From positions 1-11,256 of the forward strand of contig CALLXO010000018.1 of the NCBI GenBank assembly GCA_937875645.1: 11,256 nt of DNA, read 5' to 3'. The position numbers and the translations under genes are program-made. Positions 1 through 8,800 of this stretch are shown here, in pieces. The stretch is from an uncultured Clostridia bacterium (GTDB lineage: Bacteria; Bacillota; Clostridia; Christensenellales; CAG-314). The notes beneath the pieces were generated by a model. It was not told the origin of the DNA, made no database searches, and saw only the letters and a list, made by a program, of their open reading frames with translations. How positions within the stretch are numbered: the stretch's first letter is position 1; every line of letters begins with the position of its first letter.

Positions 1-1
1 G

Positions 2-103
2 ATACAAAATTATTCAAAAGATGAAACGAGCGGAGCAGGATTAAAAACAGCTCAAATGATTGTTGACAATGATGTCCATTCTGTTATAACTTTAAGATCT
101 TAA
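2..103 (+). pseudogene. 3'-truncated NifX/NifB-like (dinitrogenase iron-molybdenum cofactor family) fragment
   Basis: The open frame runs in from the window edge and ends at TAA 101-103. Its residues include SGAGLKTAQMIVDNDVHSVIT, which resembles the middle of the small NifX/NifB-type domain, where a Gly-rich turn is followed by a helix and a strand before a conserved 'GpnA/GmGgga' turn. That turn and everything after it are missing. The frame stops just after the strand, and MinD-like coding sequence begins in another frame at the same point. I read this as the left part of a gene cut by a deletion. The family match comes from the pattern alone on about 33 residues, so it is moderate. The 5' end lies outside the window. 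Confidence 0.5.
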
Positions 104-267
104 TTGAGCATTACTGCCGTCACCATAACATAAAAGTTGCAGGTGTTATACCTTTTGACAGGCATGTGAGTAAAGCAATAAACGAAGGCGTAAGCATAGC
201 GCATATCGACTGTCCTGCTCAGAACGCCTTAAGAGTTGTTTATGAAACTACTATGAAAGAGTTTTAA
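97..267 (+). pseudogene. 5'-truncated MinD-family P-loop ATPase, C-terminal remnant
   Basis: Frame 1 from about base 97 to TAA 265-267 encodes a C-terminal segment containing HNIKVAGVIPFDRHVSKAIN, followed by EGVSIAHID. This matches the end of the MinD-superfamily ATPases (CobQ/MinD/ParA type, often carrying a ferredoxin insert) that sit beside Mrp and NifX genes in anaerobes. In that family, '...I.v.G.IPfD..v..ai..G' follows the last nucleotide-binding segment. The Walker A, switch and ferredoxin parts are absent. No start codon with a ribosome binding site precedes the fragment, and the upstream frame is blocked by a stop. It is therefore a broken gene, 74 bases upstream of the Mrp-type ATPase. 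Confidence 0.6.
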
Positions 268-341
268 GGCGAACGCCCTTATAAAACATAAATAACGTTG
301 ATTTAAAACGTAAAATACATCAATGGAGGAAGAAATAAACC

Positions 342-1160
342 ATGAGTGAAAAATGCTCGCATAATTGCGACGAATGCAACGAAAACAACTGCGATGACAG
401 AAAAGAAAATTTAATTGCAAAACCGCATAAACTAAGCCGAATACAGAAAGTTATTGGTATAGTAAGCGGCAAAGGCGGTGTAGGCAAAAGTCTTGTCACT
501 TCTTTGTTGGCAGTTTCAATGCAAAGAGAAGGTTATAAAACTGCTGTTTTAGACGCAGACATAACAGGTCCTTCTATCCCAAAATCATTTGGACTAAAAA
601 CACACGCTACCGGCAACGACGAAGGCATTTTACCTGTATACACAAAAACAGGTATATCTGTTATGTCTCTTAATCTGTTAACAAATAACGAAACTGACCC
701 CGTAGTTTGGAGAGGGCCGCTTATTGCGGGCACGGTAGAGCAATTTTGGACAAATGTAATTTGGGGCGATGTTGACTATATGTTTATTGATATGCCTCCC
801 GGCACAGGCGACGTAGCTTTAACAGTATTTCAGACCATTCCTCTTGACGGCGTAATAATTGTCGCTTCGCCGCAGGAATTAGTTGGTATGATTGTAGAAA
901 AGGCCGTTAATATGGCACGTATGATGAACATTCCCGTTTTGGCACTGGTAGAGAATATGAGCTACATTTCTTGCCCCGATTGCGGTAAAAAAATAAATGT
1001 GTTTGGCGAAAGTCGCATAGACGCTATCGCTAAAAAACATTCCATAAAAACCACAGCAAAAATACCAATAGATTCCAAACTTGCAGCTGGTGTAGACGAA
1101 GGACTTATCGAATTATTTGATGGTAATTGGTTAATTGATATAGTAAATAAACTTAAGTAG
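342..1160 (+). CDS. Mrp/NBP35-family P-loop ATPase (iron-sulfur cluster carrier)
   Basis: This is a 272-residue cytosolic Mrp/ApbC/NBP35-type ATPase. Members bind a [4Fe-4S] cluster and hand it to apo-proteins, usually as a dimer. The deviant Walker A, GKGGVGKS with its signature lysine, is at residues 43-50. The switch/Walker B region MFIDMPPGTGD lies near residue 150, and the bridging-cluster CPDC motif is at C211/C214. The N-terminus is unusual for Mrp in carrying four cysteines, C5, C9, C12 and C17 (C-X3-C-X2-C-X4-C), as in some clostridial NBP35-like forms, and these could hold a second cluster. The ATG start is supported by GGAGGA at 325-330, 11 bases upstream. The length is typical and no defect is seen. 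The next gene follows after 11 bases, so the two are likely cotranscribed. The target proteins cannot be told from the sequence. Confidence 0.93.
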   Translation: MSEKCSHNCDECNENNCDDRKENLIAKPHKLSRIQKVIGIVSGKGGVGKSLVTSLLAVSMQREGYKTAVLDADITGPSIPKSFGLKTHATGNDEGILPVYTKTGISVMSLNLLTNNETDPVVWRGPLIAGTVEQFWTNVIWGDVDYMFIDMPPGTGDVALTVFQTIPLDGVIIVASPQELVGMIVEKAVNMARMMNIPVLALVENMSYISCPDCGKKINVFGESRIDAIAKKHSIKTTAKIPIDSKLAAGVDEGLIELFDGNWLIDIVNKLK

Positions 1161-1171
1161 GAAGTAAAAAA

Positions 1172-1521
1172 ATGAAAATTGCCGTTGCATCCATAGGTGA
1201 TATTATTGCAGACCATTTTGGACACTGTAAAAATTTTAATATTTTTGAGACAGACAAAGATAAAATTACAAAGGAAACTAATATTAAAAATCCTGGGCAT
1301 AAACCTGGTTTTTGCCTCACTTTTTTAGCCGATAAAGGGATAAGTGTAATAATTTCTGGAGGTATGGGCGGAGGAGCTGTTGACATTTTAAAGAAAGGAA
1401 AATTAAAGTTATTATCGTTGCTAAAGGAGACGCAAGAGAAGCGGTAAATAATTACTTAAGGGGACAATTAGTCTCTACAGGTATTATTTTCCAAAGCCAC
1501 CAGCACGCTGATGAGAGTTAA
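1172..1521 (+). pseudogene. NifX/NifB-like (dinitrogenase iron-molybdenum cofactor) protein, frameshifted
   Basis: This small NifX/NifB-type domain protein belongs to the family that binds iron-sulfur or metal-cofactor precursors and often accompanies Mrp/MinD ATPases in organisms that do not fix nitrogen. The start MKIAVAS has an AGGAAG ribosome binding site at 1159-1164, overlapping the stop of the Mrp gene. The family's HFGHC stretch lies near residues 15-19 and GGMGGGAVDIL near 63-73. The original frame drifts into unrelated sequence and stops at 1447. Reading the -1 frame from about 1402 restores a good family C-terminus (IKVIIVAKGDAREAVNNYLR, ending SHQHADES) to TAA 1519-1521. One A missing from the A-rich tract at about 1391-1407 explains this: 350 bases plus one gives 117 codons. 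The cause may be a real mutation or a sequencing/assembly error. Confidence 0.85.
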
Positions 1522-1548
1522 AAGGAGACAAATTTTGTCTCCTTTTTT
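1520..1548. terminator. Bidirectional rho-independent terminator
   Basis: The stem pairs AAAAGGAGACA (1520-1530) with TGTCTCCTTTT (1536-1546) around a five-base loop, and a T-run ends at 1548. It overlaps the restored stop codon of the NifX-like gene. On the minus strand the same hairpin is followed by four T's, and it lies just past the stop of the minus-strand membrane-protein gene. It probably ends both converging transcription units. Confidence 0.88.
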
Positions 1549-1565
1549 CCTATACGTTTATTATT

Positions 1566-2414
1566 TTAAGCGGAATAGCGTTTTTTGGTGATAAGCTGTA
1601 ATGTTTCGTTTAGCACTTTGTTTAATTCCTTTTGTGTTTCCACAGAACGGGGTTTATCGTTATCTTTTAACAAAGCCGCTAATTTTTCCGCCGTGTCCGG
1701 CTTTACTCCGTTTGACACCAAAAAATTAACTCTTTTAATGGTGTAGTCCTGCGAAAAATTCGGCGAAGTAGGCGGCGCTGTTAAGCATTCCGTTTGAGGT
1801 TTTTCTTTAATCAAAGGGATTTCTTCTATTTCATTTTTTGCTATATCTTCTTCAAAAGCATTTTCCTCATTTTCATTCTGACTAAAGAATGCTTTTCCGT
1901 AATAAAAATCCAAAATCCCTACGTAATTCTTGTACAATTTTTTTGATAAAATTATTCGTTTTGCCAAAATGCTTTCCACACATGCGACAACAAAACAATA
2001 GCCAATAGCAAACATAAGAGGAACAAAAAACATCCAGTCAAAACGATTAAAATATGCGGAAGCAATAGTAAAAGGCAACAAGGCAACTATCGCTAATGCA
2101 CCTAAGATATACAAACATTTTATTTGTTTTTGACTTGTGTATATTAAGCATTGTGAGGGTAAAAGAGTTTTTGAAACTTTATACCTTTCCCACCCCGCTC
2201 TATATATCTCTGGCACAGGCAACGACTTATTATACGTTTTTTTGGTGCTTTTTTTGATGGCGGCTAAACATTTTTTAGTCTGAATAATTTGTTTTTGGTA
2301 AGGATTTACTGACAAATTAACCACCAATAAACCGAAAAGTATAATACCCGCCCCTAAAAAAAACCATATTGAGTGGCTTTCCAAGTTATAATAAAAATCT
2401 ATAATCCACGACAT
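1566..2414 (-). CDS. Hypothetical protein with three predicted membrane segments, downstream of addA
   Basis: I do not recognise this 282-residue protein. Hydrophobic segments at about residues 16-34, 100-122 and 127-146 look like three transmembrane helices. A basic, lysine-rich stretch (about 47-63) lies between the first two. After the third helix comes a charged segment, then an acidic linker rich in Glu and Asn (about 175-195), and a hydrophilic, partly helical C-terminal tail of roughly 75 residues that may be cytosolic. There is no signal peptidase or lipobox site and no catalytic motif that I can name. The start is well supported by AGGAGA four to five bases before the ATG (minus strand). 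It lies 63 bases after addA on the same strand with no hairpin between, so it is probably the last gene of the addB-addA operon. A link to DNA repair is only positional. Confidence 0.8.
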   Translation of the reverse strand: MSWIIDFYYNLESHSIWFFLGAGIILFGLLVVNLSVNPYQKQIIQTKKCLAAIKKSTKKTYNKSLPVPEIYRAGWERYKVSKTLLPSQCLIYTSQKQIKCLYILGALAIVALLPFTIASAYFNRFDWMFFVPLMFAIGYCFVVACVESILAKRIILSKKLYKNYVGILDFYYGKAFFSQNENEENAFEEDIAKNEIEEIPLIKEKPQTECLTAPPTSPNFSQDYTIKRVNFLVSNGVKPDTAEKLAALLKDNDKPRSVETQKELNKVLNETLQLITKKRYSA

Positions 2415-2477
2415 AAAAATCTCCTTTTTTTGTCTTTAGATTGATTTTAGACTTTTATTTATTTTTTAAACCTTGTT

Positions 2478-5400
2478 TTAGCTGTTCATTTCTATCAAAT
2501 TATTATCCAAAACAGAAAAGATATATGTTTTAATATTTACCTTCAAAACCTGTTCTGCCGCCTTTTTATAGCTGTTTATTTGTTTGGAATAATTCTTTTT
2601 TATGTCTTTTGTGTTTTGCGTAACCTTAAAGTCGATAAGCACTGCATTCTTTCCGTTAACAACAAGCAAGTCAATGACTCCTTGCAGCATTATTTTTTGG
2701 TCGCTTCCACTGCCAAAAATACTGCTGTAAGGCAGTGCCGCCATAAAAGGCAACTCTCTGTACATTTTGCCGCTGCTTATTAATTGCACAAAAGAAGCAT
2801 TGTTTAAACAGCTTTTTATCAGCGAAGTGTCTATAGCTTCTGCTAAAGATTTATCTAGCAGACCCTCTTTAATTAACGTTTCTTTTGTACTCTCCACGCT
2901 GTCGGCGTTTGTTATGTCGCACCGCTCAAAAATTTTATGATAAGCTTTCCCTAACCCGCTTCTGTCAATGTCTTGCGGCAAGTCAAGGTAAATTATTTGC
3001 CCTAAACTTTCTTCTTCCTCTTCGGTTTTCGCTAATTTGTCTATCTGACTTGATGCGGCTTTAAGGGGAAGAATTGTGTCTTGTAAATACGGATATGTCC
3101 AGTCTATATACGCTAAACTGTCGTTATTTTCCTCCGCCGCCGCTTTTATATCTTGCTTTTGCTCTTTTTTTAAACTGTCCGCCGTAACAAACTGCACGCT
3201 GTAATTATCACTACTGCTGTTTTTATAAGCGGATAAACCTACACTATGCAATGCTAAATCAATCCAGTCAAACATACAGCATGCATCAAAGGGGGTAAAT
3301 TTTGTTTTGCCCGCTTCTTTAATGCCACTCGCAACCAAATACAACCTTTTTTTTGCCCGCGTTAAGGAAACATACAACAGTCTTAACTCCTCCTCAAGAT
3401 TTTTTGTAAGCTGTTCGTTTTTTACCGCTAAAAAGAGCGGCGTTTCCGTTGCGGTTTTTTCGTCAATATCAAAGTACTTTAAAGAGGGTCCAAAACGTTT
3501 GCTAATAAGAAATGCATCGTTATCTTTGGCAAAAGGACTGTTTAACCCCGCCAAAAACACCACGTCAAACTCCAAACCTTTACTTGCGTGCATGGTCATT
3601 ATCCTGACAGCGTTGCCGCTATAATTATTTGCATATTCGGGAGTGCCCACTTCGTTTACGTAATTAATCAGTTCTCTTAGGCTCATACTTGCTACGCTGC
3701 TGACAAAATTTGACAACCTTAACTGACGTGTTTCTCCGTCGGGTAACGCTAAAATATACCTTTCGTACTCTTTTTCCTCCATCAGTTTAAGCAACAGTTC
3801 GCCGCAGGGCAATGTTTCGCTTAAAATGCGGTATTTTTTAATAAGGACAAAAAACTTCTGTAATTTGCCTTTTATTATATCGTCTGCGGCAGGATGATTA
3901 ATATAACTTTGTGTTTTTTCAAAAAAACTGTTGCCGTCCAGTACTAATTGGGAAATTTGCGCTAATTGCTCAAAACTAAGTAAACCCATAGCACTGTTAA
4001 GTGCATTTGCATATTCATAATCATCCAGCGAATTATCCACAATGCGAATAAAGCTTATCAAATCGTTTATTTCGCAACTTTGAGTTGTTGTTTTGTAATC
4101 TATTACGGCGGGGATATCCGCTTTAATAAGCTGTTTATAAATATTAACGGCTTTGTTTTTTACACTGCGCATTAAAATCACAATATCGCCAAAACAAGTT
4201 TCCCTGCCTTTTGAATCTAAGGTGCCTACAATTTCTTTAATTTTTTTAGCAATATACATTCCCTCAACATCGTCGCCGCTGATTTCTTCCTCTTGTTTTG
4301 CAGTGATGTCATATATTTCTTGCGGCGGCGTTTTGTTTTCCGGTTTATAGTAATTAATGTAAGTTATTACCGCGCTTTTTGCTCCGTCGCAAATTATGCA
4401 ATTGTTATTTGCTATAAGTTTTCCCCTTCCAGCATAATCCACTTGTCCAAAATTATCCGTCATCAACTCGCTAAACACTGTATTTACAAAACTTGCGATA
4501 TCACCATTGCAACGGAAATTATCATTCATATATACAACATTGTTAGTAGGAAAATTTTCAGTGTATTCTTTGCTGCGCTGAACAAAAATATCCGGGTCGC
4601 TTTGTCTAAACCCGTAAATACTCTGTTTTACGTCACCTACTGCAAAAAAATTAAATTCGCCCTTTAATTTGGCTAATATTTCCTCCTGAATACCGTTTAT
4701 ATCCTGATACTCGTCTACAAAAACATAACCGAATTTGCTTTTTATTTGACTCAAAGCCTCCTCATCCTCAAGAATTTTTAATGTAAGATGCTCTAAATCG
4801 TTATAATCGCATAAATTACGCTCCCTTTTTAATTGTGAAAAACGTTTAGTTACTTCTACAGTAAGTTGCACAAGTTTGTCTAACCAAATTCTGTTTTGTA
4901 CATCAAACATTGAGTTGTGTTTTATGTCCTCATAAATTTTAATTTCCTTAAGCCAATCGTTGATTGTTTCCTTTAAGGAAATACATTCTTCCAATAAATT
5001 TTCATAGGCTATTACCGTACCTACTCCGGCATCCTTTTTGTATTTTTGCAAAAAGGTAGGCAAAACAGTAGCATACCAAAGTTGCAAGTTTTTTTCCAGC
5101 GTAAAATCAATGGAGGCACATAACAGATTTTTTATCTGCCCAAAATAATCAGCTAGGAGATATGCGCCTATTTTGTTAAGTCTACTTATATAATCCTCTA
5201 AAACGTCTTTATATGAACGCTGAGCGTTTAACAAATAGTCATTTAAATAATCTTCCACGCTTTTGGTATTTACTTGCAAGCGCTTTTCGTCATACCAAAC
5301 GGAAAAATCTTTTATACACTGTCCAAAATTATACAGTTTTGTCAGGTATTCTTTTAAAACACGGTCGCTACGGTTTCTTACCACTCTAATTAACAAATCG

Positions 5401-5843
5401 TTAAACGTTTCGTCATTTTTATACTGCTCTTTTAGCACATCCTCCAACGCATTTTTAAAAAGTGCAGCCGCTTCGCTTTGCTCTGCCACAACAAAATCCG
5501 GGTCAAGACCAGCTAAATAAAAATATTCCCGCACAATATCGGCGCAAAAAGAATGCAACGTGCAAATTTGTGCCGAATCAATTTTTTCTCTTTGAGTAAA
5601 GGCAAATTCGTCGTTTGTTTCAGTAAGCATATTAAAAAGCTTTTCCTTCATCTGCGCGGCGGCAAGTTTTGTAAAGGTAACAACTATTACACTTTGTAGC
5701 GGTATTTGTTTGGTAAGAATAAGCTTTACAATCCGTGTGACCATAACCGTTGTTTTGCCCGTGCCTGCTGATGCGCTTACCAAAATATTGCTGTTTTTGT
5801 CGGTATCGAGTGCCTTTAATTGATCTGCCGTAAAATTAAGCAT
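2478..5843 (-). CDS. addA: AddA, ATP-dependent helicase/nuclease subunit A
   Basis: This is the motor subunit of the AddAB helicase-nuclease, which binds blunt double-strand breaks, unwinds and degrades them until Chi, and leaves a 3' tail for RecA. The 1121 residues are a little shorter than the Bacillus protein but complete in motifs. They include a Q-motif (TADQLKAL, 5-12), Walker A SAGTGKT (25-31, K30), Walker B VDEYQD (D377/E378), motif III GDVKQSIYGFR, motif V MTMHASKGLEFD and motif VI LLYVSLTRAKKRLYL. The C-terminal RecB-type nuclease follows: H969 in GKAYHKIFE, a GVIDLLV strand, and D1071/K1073 in LIDFKV, then a QINSY motif. These are the expected catalytic positions (H, D, D-x-K). 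The ATG at 5843 has a GGAGG site upstream, inside the end of addB. The genes overlap by eight bases (ATGCTTAA), which suggests translational coupling. Confidence 0.97.
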   Translation of the reverse strand: MLNFTADQLKALDTDKNSNILVSASAGTGKTTVMVTRIVKLILTKQIPLQSVIVVTFTKLAAAQMKEKLFNMLTETNDEFAFTQREKIDSAQICTLHSFCADIVREYFYLAGLDPDFVVAEQSEAAALFKNALEDVLKEQYKNDETFNDLLIRVVRNRSDRVLKEYLTKLYNFGQCIKDFSVWYDEKRLQVNTKSVEDYLNDYLLNAQRSYKDVLEDYISRLNKIGAYLLADYFGQIKNLLCASIDFTLEKNLQLWYATVLPTFLQKYKKDAGVGTVIAYENLLEECISLKETINDWLKEIKIYEDIKHNSMFDVQNRIWLDKLVQLTVEVTKRFSQLKRERNLCDYNDLEHLTLKILEDEEALSQIKSKFGYVFVDEYQDINGIQEEILAKLKGEFNFFAVGDVKQSIYGFRQSDPDIFVQRSKEYTENFPTNNVVYMNDNFRCNGDIASFVNTVFSELMTDNFGQVDYAGRGKLIANNNCIICDGAKSAVITYINYYKPENKTPPQEIYDITAKQEEEISGDDVEGMYIAKKIKEIVGTLDSKGRETCFGDIVILMRSVKNKAVNIYKQLIKADIPAVIDYKTTTQSCEINDLISFIRIVDNSLDDYEYANALNSAMGLLSFEQLAQISQLVLDGNSFFEKTQSYINHPAADDIIKGKLQKFFVLIKKYRILSETLPCGELLLKLMEEKEYERYILALPDGETRQLRLSNFVSSVASMSLRELINYVNEVGTPEYANNYSGNAVRIMTMHASKGLEFDVVFLAGLNSPFAKDNDAFLISKRFGPSLKYFDIDEKTATETPLFLAVKNEQLTKNLEEELRLLYVSLTRAKKRLYLVASGIKEAGKTKFTPFDACCMFDWIDLALHSVGLSAYKNSSSDNYSVQFVTADSLKKEQKQDIKAAAEENNDSLAYIDWTYPYLQDTILPLKAASSQIDKLAKTEEEEESLGQIIYLDLPQDIDRSGLGKAYHKIFERCDITNADSVESTKETLIKEGLLDKSLAEAIDTSLIKSCLNNASFVQLISSGKMYRELPFMAALPYSSIFGSGSDQKIMLQGVIDLLVVNGKNAVLIDFKVTQNTKDIKKNYSKQINSYKKAAEQVLKVNIKTYIFSVLDNNLIEMNS

Positions 5844-8800
5844 TACTGTTTTCCTCCATACATCGGCTTATATCTTCTGCGCTTATTTGCACTTCCTTGC
5901 GGGGCGAAAAAATTAGAGTATCGTTAAAATTACATAAATTTTTGCTTAAACAGTACGTGCACGCTTTGTCGATAGGGTTTACAGCTACATAGCCTCTTTG
6001 CATAAGTTTGTTTGCTTTAGTTATTAAAGCAAGAGCGTATTGCGCGCAGGCGTCAAACTGCTCCCGTGTAATTGCACTTTTGCCTATATTAGAAAGTGTG
6101 CCGTCTTTTTTTAGCGACGCACTAAATAGCTTGCTTTTGCCCTTTGTGTTAAAATCCTTATCAATACTGCCTATAAGTTCCTTATCTGCAACCACTCGAC
6201 CTATAAAGCGTTTTTTGTCACTCTCGTTATAATCGTCACTGACTTTAAAATAAAAGCATGCAACAGGAGTACCTTTAAAATATTTTTTTAACGCCAGCGC
6301 ATAAACAAAAAGTTGCAGTTTAATACCTAAATAAAGTTTGCTCTCGCTAAAATTTGCCTTGCCGCTTTTATAATCTATTATCATATAATTTTCGCCGTAT
6401 GCGTCTATCCTGTCAATTACCCCTTTAAGCGAAAGCGTCTTGCCTAAGCACTCCATTGTCAGCATATTATCTGCGTCAAAACCAAATCTGAATTCTGTTT
6501 TTATGGGGAAAAAATCACTGTTAGCTATTTGCTCACTAATAGACATGCACATTTTGACCGTTTCTTTTTTTAAATTTTCGCTTAAAAAATCAAATTTGAA
6601 GTCGTTTTTAAAGGCTATGTACTTCTCGTCATTAATAACTTCGTCAAAAATTTCTTCCGCCGCTTGTTCCTCTGCTTTTTCTTTATTAATTATTTTGTTA
6701 ACAAATTTTTCAAAAACAGAATGCAGAATATTGCCAAAATCGTTGACTTTAAATTGCCCTGTCTCTTTTTCCTTCAAACCTAAACCAGAAGATACAAAAT
6801 GACTAAAAGGGCAGTTATAAAAACTCTCAATTTTTGTGACGCTGTATGCGTTTCCCTTAAAGAATAGTTCTTTTCCGTTAGGAATATGTGTAATAACCTT
6901 ATTAAAATCTAAATATTGGAGTGCTTTGCGTTGATATTCCTCCATTGGTTGAGTCAAATCCGCTAACTTTTCTCTATTTTGGCGAAGTGAAATCAATACC
7001 TTTTTAAAGGCAGTTTCTTTATTATGATACTCGTAATCAATTACGCTGTTGGGATAGTCACTTACGCCGTCAACGGTAAAGCATTTTTTTAGCGCGTTTA
7101 CAAAAGGTGCGGGACGTGTTTGAGAGTCTGTGTCAAAGTCGCAATAACTTACATAAAGGATGTCTGTCGGCTCGTTTAAAGCGTTAAACAGCTTAAAACG
7201 CTGACGTTTGTTTTCGCTTTCGGTGCTTATATCAGCGTTTAATCCGTAGCTTTTTAATATCTCGATATTGCTGTCGGTGAGCAGAGTGCCGCTTTTTTTT
7301 GTAACAGGCATGCTGCCCTCATTTGTGCCGATAACTGCTAAAGTTTTTACAGAATGGCTTACGCCCTTGTTTAAGTCGCTTATGTTTACGCAGTCAAAAT
7401 ACAGCGGCACAATAGATATTGTCGCAGCGTTTAACGCCGCAGAAAAAGCCTTGATAAATTTATCAAGAGTAAGGTATTCGTTTTCCATAACGGCGGCTAA
7501 CTGGTCTAACACTTGGCGTAACTTTTTTTCCGCCTGAACTATGCGGCGCTCCTCCTCCTTTATGCCGTATGAGTTTAGCATTTCGCCGTATTCTTCTAAT
7601 TTTTTTACAATATTTTCCTCTGTTAAAAAATTAGATATCTTATTGATATAATTTTTGCAGGTATCAGCTTTTTTTATGTCGTATCTATCAAATAATGCCG
7701 TCAGTTTTTTGCCAATAGCTGCTGCCTGTGCAAAATGCGGGTCTAAAAGACCTATATTTAAATCACTGTAATTAAAACTTACATTATATTTAATACAAAA
7801 ATTTTCGAAGGCACAAACATCCTCCTTAAAAAGATAATTTTTGGCAAAATCTAACACGAAACTGAGTTTAAAGTTGTTTTTGTATGCGTTAAGAAAAGAC
7901 AAAACATATTTGCCTAAAACGCTGTTTATTAGCGACTCTTTTTTGTCTAAATAAAAGGGAATATTGTAGTCGGAAAAATACTTATCAATGGCGTAACCGT
8001 AAAGCGAAATATCAGGACAAAGGACTTTTATATCCTTATACCTACCGCCTTTTTTTGCGTATACGTCGATAAATTGTGCAAGTTTTAACACTTCCTCAAA
8101 CATATCAGTGCAGTTTTTTATAATAAGCTTGTCAGGAGATATAGTTTTTTTTGTTGTTTTACCCACACAAAACACACTCGTATGGATATGTTTTGTCACT
8201 TCGCTTGCGTGCGTTACATAATTTTCGATATGTGGTTTTATGTTTAAATTGTTGCATATGCCTTGTATTGCTTGCGGTATACTGTTGTCAAAAAGGGCGC
8301 TATGCGTTTTAAATCTACTCGTTGCCGCCGCAACAGTGACTTGACTGCTGTTTTTTATGAGTTTTTGTATAATTAATTTTTCCTGAACAGTAAAACTTAA
8401 AAAATCATAAATATAAAAACCATAGCCGCCAATAGTTTTTGGCGTAAGCGCATCTATCAATATGTCCAACTTGTCTGCGCTGTCAATATATTTGTCCTTT
8501 AATGCGTCAATATATGCGGAATAAATTAGTTTTATATCATGCAGTTTAGTTGCTAATGATTGCGGCAAGTCGCCTATGGACAGTTGCTCAGGGGAAATAT
8601 GCGCATATTTAAACGCCGAAATGAGCTGATATATTTTTTCCGCAAAACCACTGCTGTTTGCACCGTGTTTATAGCACAAAAAGCTGCTTGATATGCTATC
8701 TATTAATCGTGACAACAAAATTATGCAATTTTGCCTCGTTAGATACTCTTGCTTGATGTCAATTAAGCTATCTACCAATTTTTTAAAAGTGACAACATTT

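Noticed and set aside
266..280. Small GC-rich inverted repeat (AAGGCG...CGCCCTT) after the MinD remnant
   Set aside because: The full pairing would leave a two-base loop, and the shorter version is only about three to four pairs with no T-run. It is too weak to call a terminator.
268..341. Promoter for the Mrp gene
   Set aside because: A TAAAAT box at 311-316 has no fitting -35, and TTGATT at 298-303 is too close. The gene may be transcribed from outside the window.
1384..1410. Programmed -1 frameshifting in the NifX-like gene
   Set aside because: There is no in-frame slippery heptamer of the X-XXY-YYZ type and no clear stimulatory hairpin close by. A one-base indel is simpler.
2415..2477. 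Separate promoter between addA and the membrane-protein gene
   Set aside because: A TAAAAT box is present on the minus strand, but no acceptable -35 lies at 16-18 bases. A-rich sequence gives such boxes by chance.
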